From Myxococcales bacterium (GTDB taxonomy: Bacteria; Myxococcota_A; UBA9160; SMWR01), in NCBI GenBank assembly GCA_022572485.1, contig JACZVU010000015.1:1-26130 (forward strand): 26,130 bases of DNA, in the 5' to 3' direction. Positions within the stretch are counted from its first letter, which is position 1, and each line of letters starts with the position of its first letter. Positions 1 to 7,506 of this stretch are shown piece after piece. The notes below the pieces were generated by a model that saw nothing but the letters and a program-made list of their open reading frames with translations, was not told where the DNA came from and did not search any database. The translations under genes were made by a program, and so were the position numbers.

Positions 1-1134
1 CGCGCCTATCACGTCAAGTTCACCTACGTCGCGACCCTCGCGCAGGGGGGCCTTTGTCGGGCCTGCGCGATCGTGATCATCGATGCCAACTGGCCCGGGC
101 CGATTCGCCACGTTGCCGAGGGTCTCGCCGCGTGGGTTCCGATCAGCTTTGTGCTGCTCGCGATCGGCTATTTCGGCCGCGAGTCGATTCACACCAACTG
201 GATCCACGGTGCGCCAATGGGCAAAGAGGATTGGCTCACGATCCCGCGGGTCTACATCACGGACCTGGCGATCTTGTTCGTCCTTGCCGTGCTGTCGGTT
301 CGCTTCCTCAAGCTCTCGGTGCGGCCCGCGCTCCAGGGTGCCGCGGAGCGAGCGCCCCACGCCAAGAGAATGTTCGCGCGCTGGAGCGCGAACTGGCGCG
401 GCGATGAGGTCGAGCTGGCCGAATCGGCCCGGAAGCTTCGGGTGCTCGCACCGATCATCGCGCTCGTCTACACGTTCGGTTACACGGTCGTCGGTTACGA
501 CCAAGTCATGTCACTCACGCCGACCTGGTTCTCGACGATGTTTGGCTGGTACTTCGGCTGGAGTGGCTTCCTGTCGGGAATTGCAATGACGACGGTCATT
601 TGCGTGCTGCTCCGCAATGCGCCGGGTTGGGAGGGCGAACTCACCAAGGACCGCTTCCACGATCTTGGTAAAATGCTGTTCGCGTTCTCGATCTTCTGGA
701 TGTACTTGTTCTTCTCGCAGTACATCGTGATCTGGTACGGGAACCTTCCCGAAGAAACCCAGTTCTTCGAGCTTCGCCTCGGCTCGCAGTTCCTCCAGGA
801 CACCTGGTACTTCGCGTTCGAGCGACTCAAGGAACCCTACGTGATGACTTCGTTGGTTGCGTGGGCGGGCTGCTGGATCATTCCGTTCGTGGTGCTGCTC
901 GGGCAGGCGCCCAAGCGCAGCTGGTACATCGTGGGCCCGGTCGCAGCCATCATGTTGATCGGCTTCTGGCTCGAGCGAAACGTGCTGGTCTGGCCGTCCT
1001 TGGTTGCGGATGATGGTCTCGCGTGGCTCGGACCGGTTCAATTGGGAATTGCGGCGGGATTTTTCGGTGCCTTCGCGCTCGTCTTCCTGATCTACAGCCG
1101 CATCTTCCCGACGCTTCCCGTTCCCCGCCGCTAG
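1..1134 (+). CDS. actF: Alternative complex III subunit ActF (NrfD-like quinol-oxidising membrane subunit), 5' truncated
   Basis: Polytopic inner-membrane protein, partial: the frame is open from base 1 with no stop, so the true start lies before the window; a GTG at 73 is probably internal. Hydrophobic helices alternate with short loops throughout. Two stretches look like ActF: one reading MSLTPTWFSTMFG (from about 508) and one reading LGKMLFAFSIFW followed by FSQYIVIWYGNLPEE (about 664-755). Alternative complex III oxidises quinol and reduces cytochrome c or a bound oxidase in place of cytochrome bc1; ActF is one of its two NrfD-like membrane subunits. The other act genes would be expected just upstream. 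The stop is followed after 23 bases by the rhomboid gene on the same strand. The family call is confident; quinone binding is inferred from the family. Confidence 0.88.
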   Translation, partial: RAYHVKFTYVATLAQGGLCRACAIVIIDANWPGPIRHVAEGLAAWVPISFVLLAIGYFGRESIHTNWIHGAPMGKEDWLTIPRVYITDLAILFVLAVLSVRFLKLSVRPALQGAAERAPHAKRMFARWSANWRGDEVELAESARKLRVLAPIIALVYTFGYTVVGYDQVMSLTPTWFSTMFGWYFGWSGFLSGIAMTTVICVLLRNAPGWEGELTKDRFHDLGKMLFAFSIFWMYLFFSQYIVIWYGNLPEETQFFELRLGSQFLQDTWYFAFERLKEPYVMTSLVAWAGCWIIPFVVLLGQAPKRSWYIVGPVAAIMLIGFWLERNVLVWPSLVADDGLAWLGPVQLGIAAGFFGAFALVFLIYSRIFPTLPVPRR

Positions 1135-1157
1135 AGCCCGCGCGCTAACCTTTTGGT

Positions 1158-2585
1158 GTGAGTTTCAGCTTCGACTCCTTCGCGGGTACCGGCAGTACGT
1201 TTCCCCTGCGCGCTCACCATTCCGCGGTCGTGCTGGATGACGACGGGGTCTGGCACCCCCGCAGCACCCGTCGCGCCGCGAAGGTCCTCACGCATTATCG
1301 GGACATCACCCATATTGCGGTGTCCGCGCAGGCGTTGTGGCTCGGTGCGCGAAACTCCGTGTACCTGCTTCCACGCGGGAATTTCGAGAGCTACGACGCT
1401 CCCGAGCGCCTTGCAGACGCATTGCGCGCGCGGGTTCGGAGCTTGCCCGACGGTGCGCGCCGCCTTTCGAGCATGGACCGGATCGACCGGATCAGCGAAA
1501 ATGCACCCAAGCCGCGCGCAACCCAGACGCTCATCGGGTTGTGCATATTGGTCTACCTGTTCCAGCTGGCGCTGGGCTTTCGGGTCACGCTCGCGGGTCA
1601 CTACAGCCCAGCGCTCGTCGCGGATGGGGATGTCTGGCGTATCTTGACCGCCAATCTGCTTCACGCGCAGGGCGGTCTCGCGGGCTTGGTCCACATTACG
1701 CTCAATCTCCTCGCATTGATGGCCCTCGGCTTTCTCGTGGAGCGCCCCCTGGGTTCCGCGCGAACCGCCTGTGTGATGGGTATTTCCGCGGTCGGCGCGA
1801 TGCTCACCGGTGGCGTATTCGAAAATTCCATGATGGTCGGTGCATCCGGCATCGTATTTGGCCTGGCTGGAAGCGTTCTCTGGTTGGACTATCGCCACGC
1901 TGAAGATCTTCCCGCTTGGTGGCGCTTCCCGCGCCGCAGTCTCTGGATCATCCTCGCGGTCAATGTCGCCATCGGGGCCGTGATTCCCTTCATTGCACTT
2001 GCTGCGCATATCGGTGGTCTGATTTCGGGTGCGGTTGCAACGGCATGGGTCGGGCGTCGCATCTTGACCCGGCCGGCTTTGTGGATTCGAGCGATGTGCA
2101 GCGCGTTGATGTTTGCAACGGTGATTTCGCTGGCCACGGCGAGCATGGATGTCTTTGCCAACGGGGATGCGACCGCTCGCTATGCCGCTCGCAAGGCGCG
2201 GCTGCCCGGGATCTCTCCGGGGGAGCTCAACGACCACGCCTGGATGATCGCAACTGCGCCAGAAGTGACGTGGGAAGAGCTTGGGGCGGCGCTACTGCTC
2301 GCAGAGCGCGCGGTTGCGGAAACCCATCGCTCGGAGGCCACCCTCCTCGACACTCTCGCCGAAGTGCAGTTCGGACTCGGTATGAATGCCGCGGCCATCC
2401 GCACGATCGACGCAGCGATTGCTCTGGAGCCCGACGAGGCCTATTACCGCGAGCAGCGGCGCCGTTTTACCGGTGAGCGAGCGCGCGACGATCGGCCGGA
2501 GTACATCCCGCCGATGTTTCGCAAACCGAACGAAGTCGGCCCTCCGGTCGAGGCCGAACCCGAGGAGCCCGAGATCAGGGTATGA
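1158..2585 (+). CDS. Rhomboid family intramembrane serine protease with PH-like N-terminus and TPR-like C-terminus
   Basis: 475 residues from a GTG start. Residues about 20-100 form a soluble segment (LTHYRDITHIAV, then SVYLLPR) that resembles bacterial PH-like domains. Residues 120-340 are the rhomboid core: HITLN places Asn183 as the oxyanion residue, GASG places the nucleophile Ser230, and AAHIGG places the partner His284. All expected catalytic residues are present, so it should be active. After a last helix (about 310-335), residues 360-445 form one or two TPR-like helical pairs, and the tail is proline- and acid-rich. Rhomboids cut transmembrane segments of other proteins within the bilayer; the substrate here is unknown. 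The TPR-like tail could recruit it (inference). The 3' end overlaps the converging downstream gene by 11 bases. Confidence 0.88.
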   Translation: MSFSFDSFAGTGSTFPLRAHHSAVVLDDDGVWHPRSTRRAAKVLTHYRDITHIAVSAQALWLGARNSVYLLPRGNFESYDAPERLADALRARVRSLPDGARRLSSMDRIDRISENAPKPRATQTLIGLCILVYLFQLALGFRVTLAGHYSPALVADGDVWRILTANLLHAQGGLAGLVHITLNLLALMALGFLVERPLGSARTACVMGISAVGAMLTGGVFENSMMVGASGIVFGLAGSVLWLDYRHAEDLPAWWRFPRRSLWIILAVNVAIGAVIPFIALAAHIGGLISGAVATAWVGRRILTRPALWIRAMCSALMFATVISLATASMDVFANGDATARYAARKARLPGISPGELNDHAWMIATAPEVTWEELGAALLLAERAVAETHRSEATLLDTLAEVQFGLGMNAAAIRTIDAAIALEPDEAYYREQRRRFTGERARDDRPEYIPPMFRKPNEVGPPVEAEPEEPEIRV

Positions 2586-3558
2586 TTTCGTCTCCGTCCT
2601 CGGCGATCACGATGCGTCCATCGAATGTGTCGTTCACCACGCTCGTAATCTGCAGGTCGTAGACAGGCGGCGGGCGCATCCGAATCAGCACGAGGGTTTC
2701 GACACCGGCCTTCTGGGCGAGCGCACCGACCGCGTCGATCGCCGTGTGCTCGCGCGCCGCGCGCAGCAGCAACTCCGGATCTTCGTCGAATTCCATCTGC
2801 TTCGCAATCTCTGGCGTCGGGATATAGACAGCTTCGTGGACCAGCAGATTCGCACCCTGCGCGAATTCGATCAGCGCGGCTTCGGCCCATCCCGTCCCCG
2901 CGATCACCGCGGAACGGTTGCGCGCTTCGAATCGGTAGGCGAGTGCATCGATCGGGCCGCCGGGAAGCTCGCCGGCCTGCACCCGGAGTTCTCCGGCTTG
3001 TTCCCACCAGCCGCCGGAGATCTCGACGACTTCGAAGCTCGGTGCAGCCGATCGGATTCCCATTCCGCCCGTGCGCGCTTCGATACCGGAGCGATGGGCG
3101 GTGATCAGCGCATCGGTGAGTGCGCGGGTTCCCGGTGGTCCCACGACCCGCAAGGGTGCCTCCCGGCCGTTGATCCAGCCAACGAGCAGGAAATCGTCGA
3201 GGCCGACGACGTTCTCGGGCAGCAGGCTCGTGAGATAGACGGTATCGGGCTGTTGGACGGGAATCCGTGCAAGGCGTAGTGCGTCGGCCAGGCCGCGCCC
3301 TGCATCCACCAGAAGGACCTGTTCGCCGAGTCCGATCGCGATCGCAGGGCCGCGGCGAGCGGGATTTTCGTGCCGATCCCCGGTTCCCACCGTGATGACC
3401 GTCAAGCGCGCGAAGCTGCGCGGGTCGAGTGGTCCCACGAGTTCGACTTCCCGCTCGAGCCGCCAGGCCCCACAGGTCAGCGCCCAGGCCACGGCTGCGA
3501 CCGCTGCGACGATGAACAGAGAGAAGATGCGAAACTGGAACACGATTGGATCATCCAT
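2575..3558 (-). CDS. Membrane-anchored metallo-beta-lactamase-fold protein with a lost metal site (probable pseudoenzyme)
   Basis: 327 residues, ATG start. Residues 10-28 are a single hydrophobic anchor followed by a probably periplasmic domain. The fold markers of the tRNase Z/Lactamase_B group are visible: an early VGTG (57-60), VDAG (84-87), VVGLDD (117-122), HEAVY (241-245) and a late HTAIDA (271-276). The metal signature is degenerate, however. The usual THxHxDH is TSLLPEN at 110-116, the usual GDT is GTG at 221-223, and the usual LTH near the end is LIR at 292-294. The reading frame is intact and long, so it looks like a maintained non-catalytic derivative, not a decayed gene. It could bind a nucleotide, RNA or protein partner (inference). 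It runs convergent to the rhomboid gene and divergent from the region before the acyl-CoA synthetase. Confidence 0.82.
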   Translation of the reverse strand: MDDPIVFQFRIFSLFIVAAVAAVAWALTCGAWRLEREVELVGPLDPRSFARLTVITVGTGDRHENPARRGPAIAIGLGEQVLLVDAGRGLADALRLARIPVQQPDTVYLTSLLPENVVGLDDFLLVGWINGREAPLRVVGPPGTRALTDALITAHRSGIEARTGGMGIRSAAPSFEVVEISGGWWEQAGELRVQAGELPGGPIDALAYRFEARNRSAVIAGTGWAEAALIEFAQGANLLVHEAVYIPTPEIAKQMEFDEDPELLLRAAREHTAIDAVGALAQKAGVETLVLIRMRPPPVYDLQITSVVNDTFDGRIVIAEDGDEIIP

Positions 3559-4003
3559 CTGTGCAGCAGGAGGTCGTGCTGCTGGGAGCGCGCCCCAGCG
3601 TAGCGACTTCCAGCACTCGGCGGGGTGGGTACGCCGCGCTGGAGCGATCCGCGGTCATCCGATACGTTCTGTTGTTGAGGGGGCCTCACTCGCCCCCGAG
3701 TCTCGTGCCCGGTCGATTGTGCCAGGGGCGAGGCGGCCCGGAGGGGAGGTAACGGCGACCACCCCGAACACCGGGACTGGAGGCGGGGTCTGGGCCTCGC
3801 TGGGTGTCCTCGACGCCGGAGCGGAGGTGATTCGGTGCATCAAAAACAGACTACGGTGAGTGAGGTGGTGGCGTCCTAGGCGCCGAACCGAATTTTCGGA
3901 TCGTTTCGGTGTAACTGGGACGCAGCGTTCCCAGAGCCACCGCCCCGGGAGCGCGGATGCCGTAGCCGCGTAGGGTCAGGTACCTGCTCCCGGGGTTTTC
4001 TTT
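3559..4003 (+). ncRNA. Candidate plus-strand structured RNA ending in a strong terminator
   Basis: No convincing protein is encoded here. Complementary segments suggest RNA structure: GGGGGC/GCCCCC at 3679-3684 and 3692-3697; GCGAGGC/GCCTCGC at 3728-3734 and 3794-3800, enclosing ACCCCG/CGGGGT at 3761-3766 and 3784-3789; ACCGAA/TTCGGT at 3887-3892 and 3905-3910; CTGGGA/TCCCAG at 3915-3920 and 3929-3934. The last element is a 10-bp stem followed by a T tract. Some pairing is expected by chance at this GC content. The directional terminator is the stronger argument, because no plus-strand gene lies between the rhomboid gene and this point. The 5' end is unknown. It could be a free small RNA or an attenuated leader of the downstream synthetase gene. 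I could not match it to RNase P RNA, SRP RNA, tmRNA or 6S RNA. Confidence 0.35.
3943..4003 (+). terminator. Rho-independent terminator (orphan)
   Basis: A perfect 10-bp stem, CCCCGGGAGC (3943-3952) with GCTCCCGGGG (3986-3995), is followed directly by TTTTCTTT (3996-4003). The 33-base loop contains a nested 4-bp stem, GCGG (3953-3956) with CCGC (3966-3969). The T tract lies only on the plus-strand 3' side, so it terminates rightward transcription. Confidence 0.65.
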
Positions 4004-4110
4004 GTTCGCTGTCTAACGCGGAGTGAATGAACCCCCGCCCATCCAACGTTGCGCGGCAATTCAATCGACTCGGGGCCCGCTCACACGAAGCCTCCTCGTC
4101 TGGAACGGCG

Positions 4111-4116
4111 TATACT
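4111..4116 (+). promoter_or_regulatory. Possible -10 box giving a near-leaderless synthetase mRNA
   Basis: TATACT matches the sigma-70 -10 consensus well and ends 9 bases before the ATG at 4126. Transcription would then start at about 4123-4126, leaving almost no leader. No good -35 box is seen at the right distance, and there is no Shine-Dalgarno sequence close to this ATG, which fits leaderless expression. It may also be chance. Confidence 0.3.
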
Positions 4117-4125
4117 CACGCTTTG

Positions 4126-5736
4126 ATGGCCGAAGTCTCGATCGACCCGCTGACTCCGATCGCGTTTCTCGAGCGGACCGTCCGGGTGTTTCCCAACAAA
4201 ACCGCGGTAGTCTACGGCGATCGGCGCTGGACGTACGCGCAGTTCGCCGAGCGCGTCGGCCGTTTCGCGGGCGCACTGAAGCGCGCGGGTGTTGCCCCGG
4301 GCGATCGGGTCGCCGTGCTGGCCCCCAACGTCCCCGAATTGCTGGAAGCCCATTTCGCGGTGCTGCGGGTGGGGGGGGTGCTGGTTGCCATCAACACCCG
4401 ACTCAACGCCGCCGAGGTCGGCTACATCCTGAACCACTCGGGCGCCAAGGTCGTGATCGCCGACGTCGACTTGGCGCCCCAGGTCGTGAACGCTCCCGAT
4501 GGGCTTCGCGCGAACCCACTGTTGGTGAATCTTCAAGATCCGGTGGCCGGGATGATGGGGGCGCCGATGGACGGACCGAGCTTCGAGGAGTTCGTGTCCG
4601 GCGCCGACGTCGTGCCGATCGCGGGCTCGATCGACGACGAGCAGTCGCTGACGTCGATCAACTACACATCGGGAACCACGGGGCGACCCAAGGGCGTCAT
4701 GTACACCCACCGCGGCACCACCCTCAACGCGCTCGCCGAGATCATCGTCCACAAACTCGAGCGCGACTCCGTGTTCCTCTGGACGCTGCCGCTGTTTCAC
4801 TGCAATGGTTGGTGCTTTCCGTGGGCGGTGACGGCCGTGGGCGGAACCCACGTACTGTTGCGGGCCATCGATCCTGCCCGGATGATCGAGCTGATCCGCA
4901 GCGAGAAGGTGACCCACTTCAACGGGGCGCCCTCCGTGCTGTTGATGCTCGTGGAGGCGCCCGAAGCCCAGGGCATCCGCTTCGACCCTCCGATTCGCGT
5001 CGCGATGGGAGGCGCGCCGCCGTCCCCGACGCTGCTCGGAAGGCTCGAGGAACTCGGGGTGAGCGTGATTCACCTCTACGGGCTGACGGAGACCTACGGC
5101 CCCCACGTTTACTGCCAGCTGCAGCCCGAGTGGGAGGGGCTGGACGTTGCGGGCCGCGCGAAAGTGATGTCGCGCCAGGGTGTTCCCTACCACACCGTCA
5201 CGCACCTTCGGGTCGCCGACGACGAGATGCGCGACGTACCCGCCGATGGGGAAACCATGGGCGAGGTGTTGATGCGCGGCAATAATGTCATGAAAGGGTA
5301 TTTCGAAGATCCGGAAGCCACCGCAGAGGCGTTTTCCGGCGGTTGGTTTCACTCCGGAGACCTCGGTGTGGTGCATCCCGACGGCTATATCGAGCTTCGC
5401 GATCGCAAGAAGGACATCATCATCAGTGGCGGCGAGAACATCTCCACCATCGAGGTGGAGCACGCCATCGTGCAGCACCCCGCGGTGCTGGAGTGCGCGG
5501 TCGTCGCGACGCCCCACGAAAAATGGGGTGAGGTTCCGAAGGCCTTCGTCGCCCTGAGGCCGGGCGAGCAGGTCGGCGAGCAGGAGCTCATCGATTTCTG
5601 CCGCGAGCGCCTGGCCCATTTCAAATGTCCGAAGTACGTGGAGTTCACGGAGCTCCCGAAGACTTCCACGGGCAAGACCCAGAAGTTCGTCTTGCGCAGC
5701 CGAGAGTTCGCAAATTCCGACAAGCGGATCGGTTGA
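4126..5736 (+). CDS. AMP-forming acyl-CoA synthetase (fatty-acid or methylmercaptopropionate-CoA ligase type)
   Basis: Adenylate-forming enzyme that activates a carboxylic acid with ATP and transfers it to CoA. The family motifs are complete and in order: YTSGTTGRPKG (ATP-binding loop), YGLTETYG, GWFHSGDLG, DRKKDIIISGGENIS at the domain hinge, and PKTSTGK with the C-terminal catalytic lysine. The general layout resembles medium/long-chain acyl-CoA ligases and DmdB-type 3-methylmercaptopropionyl-CoA ligases; the substrate cannot be fixed from sequence. I chose the ATG at 4126 (MAEVSIDPLTP, 536 aa) because the family similarity begins there. An in-frame ATG at 4027 would add 33 residues of unrelated composition, and its GGAG lies only 3 bases before the ATG. 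It stands alone between a terminator and a convergent gene, which suggests independent control. Confidence 0.9.
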   Translation: MAEVSIDPLTPIAFLERTVRVFPNKTAVVYGDRRWTYAQFAERVGRFAGALKRAGVAPGDRVAVLAPNVPELLEAHFAVLRVGGVLVAINTRLNAAEVGYILNHSGAKVVIADVDLAPQVVNAPDGLRANPLLVNLQDPVAGMMGAPMDGPSFEEFVSGADVVPIAGSIDDEQSLTSINYTSGTTGRPKGVMYTHRGTTLNALAEIIVHKLERDSVFLWTLPLFHCNGWCFPWAVTAVGGTHVLLRAIDPARMIELIRSEKVTHFNGAPSVLLMLVEAPEAQGIRFDPPIRVAMGGAPPSPTLLGRLEELGVSVIHLYGLTETYGPHVYCQLQPEWEGLDVAGRAKVMSRQGVPYHTVTHLRVADDEMRDVPADGETMGEVLMRGNNVMKGYFEDPEATAEAFSGGWFHSGDLGVVHPDGYIELRDRKKDIIISGGENISTIEVEHAIVQHPAVLECAVVATPHEKWGEVPKAFVALRPGEQVGEQELIDFCRERLAHFKCPKYVEFTELPKTSTGKTQKFVLRSREFANSDKRIG

Positions 5737-5843
5737 GCGGGGGGAGTCCAGACGCTCAGGTGCGATCGCGTCCCGAACGGCGCTCGGGCGCGCGTTCGTC
5801 TGATCTTCGGAGTCAATCGCCGGCGCGCGAGGCGTCGGTCGGA

Positions 5844-6248
5844 TCAGATCGGTTTGAGTTGGATCGCGAGGGTGTCGCGATCGCCTTTGAGTGAGCGCAC
5901 CCAGTCCATAAAACCGTATTTCTTGCGAAATTCGGCGTCGATGTAGGCCTGGTACTTCGGAATGTCCATCGGGTTGGCCTCGTAGGCACGGGTCTGGCCG
6001 CCGAGGGACAGCTCGATCCGGGGATTGGCGCGAATCTCGGCGAGCCAGTGTCGTTCGCGATTTTCGGCGCGGATCCAGAGCGCGTGGTTGGCTCGGACGA
6101 ACCAAACGCTCGCGTAGTGTTCAACGTGTCCGGCCCCCATGGTGCGCAGCACGGCGACCTCGTTAGCCGCGTGGGTGAGGTTCTGCCAACCCCAAAAGGC
6201 CAAGACTCCGAGCAGGATCAGCAGCAGCGTCCGACGGTTGATTCTCAT
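5844..6248 (-). CDS. Membrane-anchored F420-type (Ddn-like) split-barrel protein
   Basis: 134 residues, ATG start. Residues 4-20 form a hydrophobic signal or anchor after an Arg-rich start. The rest resembles the deazaflavin-dependent nitroreductase family: VAVLRTMGAGH near the start of the domain, SVWFVRANHALWIRAE, NPRIELSLGG, and a C-terminal acidic/aromatic part ending DTLAIQL. Cytosolic relatives bind F420 or flavin and reduce quinones or nitro compounds. This copy appears to be exported or anchored facing the periplasm, where F420 is not normally expected, so a heme-, flavin- or lipid-binding role should be kept open. It is the last of three minus-strand genes but lies 253 bases from its neighbour, so it probably has its own promoter. 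It converges on the synthetase gene. Confidence 0.7.
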   Translation of the reverse strand: MRINRRTLLLILLGVLAFWGWQNLTHAANEVAVLRTMGAGHVEHYASVWFVRANHALWIRAENRERHWLAEIRANPRIELSLGGQTRAYEANPMDIPKYQAYIDAEFRKKYGFMDWVRSLKGDRDTLAIQLKPI

Positions 6249-6501
6249 GCTTGACTTCTATTCCCCGTAGGCCTGCACAGATCCAGCCCCTCTCTTTTCG
6301 GCAGATCGGCGGTCGAATCCTTCCCCTCGGGGGGTGATTTCTCTTTGCGCCTCGCCGGGGATCTATCGGATTGCTGTGTACGCGTGCAGATCCTGTGCAA
6401 CAACACGGGAAATCGTAGATGGGATACGGCGAAGAGAACCGCTCGCGGTGTGATGATCGTGGCGGTGTTTGCGAGCCGATTCGGGTTGTGGAAAGGCGCG
6501 G
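6249..6501. other. Intergenic stretch between the split-barrel and cyclase-family genes
   Basis: About 250 bases with no supported gene. A 6-bp inverted repeat, GGATCT and AGATCC, spans the middle (around 6358-6399), but no T tract follows it. The stretch probably carries the end of the cyclase-family transcript and the promoter of the split-barrel gene; I see no clear promoter boxes. Confidence 0.4.
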
Positions 6502-7371
6502 CTATTTGATTGCGAGCGGATTGATCGGTGCGCTCGCGCTGCCTGAAGTCGGCAGCGACGCTGCGGTAAAGAGGAATTCGTAGCGCTGGTCTTCCGCGCA
6601 GGCCTCTGCGAGCGTGTCGAGGTCGAAGACTTCTCCGACGAGCAGGCCCATGTTGCGCACCGCGATCAGATGCAGCGGTTGCGAGCAATCGGGTGTCTCG
6701 TAGGGGCGGACCTCGATGCCCCAAGTGTCGGTCGCGATGGCGGCGATTTCACGTTCGTAGATCCAGCGCGCGCACAGTGCGGAGAGTCCGGGTGCGGAGC
6801 CGCCGAAGTAACCCGTCCAGCTCTGCTGCTCGCGACAGCGCGTCATCATGCCGGTTCGAACCAGAACGGTGTCTCCGGATTCGACGGTAACCCCGAAGGC
6901 CTCCGCGCAGGCGTCGAGATCGGAGGGGCGGATCCGTGTGCCGTTTTCGAGCCAGGGCTGTCGCGTGTAACGCGGCAGATCGAGCAGTACGCCGCGACTG
7001 ATCACGCCGCCCCGGGTCTGGTCGAAGCGGTTTTCCGACGCGGGATCGATCGAGATTTGCGCAACGTCCTGATCATTGTACATCTTGCCGTCGTAGGAGA
7101 CGCGGGCGAGTGCATCCCACTGGGTCGCACAGGGCAGTGGGATTGAAAGGCCTTCGCGCTCTGGACGGGAACCAGTGGGCAGCGGCAGCGGGTGAATGGG
7201 CAGCGCGCAGGAGATCACCCGGCCCATCTTTGGAATCGCGCACGCGACGAGTATGCGCTTGCGGGTGATGAAGTTCAGGGTTCCGAGCTGGTCGTCGTCA
7301 CCCCAGCGTCCCCAATTCGAGTAACGATCGCCCCAATCCCGGATGGTTTGCGCGTTCAGATCCTCAGTCAT
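6502..7371 (-). CDS. Cyclase family (kynurenine-formamidase-like) putative metal-dependent hydrolase
   Basis: 289 residues. The ATG at 7371 is fixed by AGGAG six bases upstream; a longer frame to 7494 adds unrelated sequence. Recognisable features are WGDDDQLGTLNFIT near the start, TQWDALARVSYDGKMYN at 83-99, GDTVLVRTGM in the middle, ATDTWGIEVRP, and a late PLHLIAVRNMGL. This belongs to the COG1878 cyclase/formamidase superfamily, which hydrolyses amide or lactone bonds with divalent metal. In relatives the first signature ends DALAH; here the position is Arg90, so one expected metal-ligand histidine is replaced. Gln84 instead of His is common in this subgroup. The substrate is unknown. It is transcribed after the NicO-like gene with a 135-base gap. 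Confidence 0.85.
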   Translation of the reverse strand: MTEDLNAQTIRDWGDRYSNWGRWGDDDQLGTLNFITRKRILVACAIPKMGRVISCALPIHPLPLPTGSRPEREGLSIPLPCATQWDALARVSYDGKMYNDQDVAQISIDPASENRFDQTRGGVISRGVLLDLPRYTRQPWLENGTRIRPSDLDACAEAFGVTVESGDTVLVRTGMMTRCREQQSWTGYFGGSAPGLSALCARWIYEREIAAIATDTWGIEVRPYETPDCSQPLHLIAVRNMGLLVGEVFDLDTLAEACAEDQRYEFLFTAASLPTSGSASAPINPLAIK

Positions 7372-7506
7372 GTGTTCGCTCCTATTCCCATTCTCTATTG
7401 CCTCTGAGAGCGCTTCTCCTGTAGGGCATGGAGTCGATTGCGGATCTCGTCGCTGGAGGGCTTCAGCTTCAGAGCTGTGGTGTCGTTCGCGCACGGTCGC
7501 CGATCG

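Noticed and set aside
73..1134. GTG at 73 as the true start of actF
   Set aside because: The frame is open and membrane-protein-like back to base 1, so the gene most likely begins before the window.
3559..4003. RNase P RNA, SRP RNA, tmRNA or 6S RNA
   Set aside because: I looked for their conserved cores (such as GAGGAAAGTCCGG or GGAAGGAAGCAGC) on both strands and did not find them.
4081..6105. 674-codon open frame antisense to the acyl-CoA synthetase
   Set aside because: It arises from GC-rich codon bias of the real gene on the other strand; no domain can be read and it also covers the split-barrel gene.
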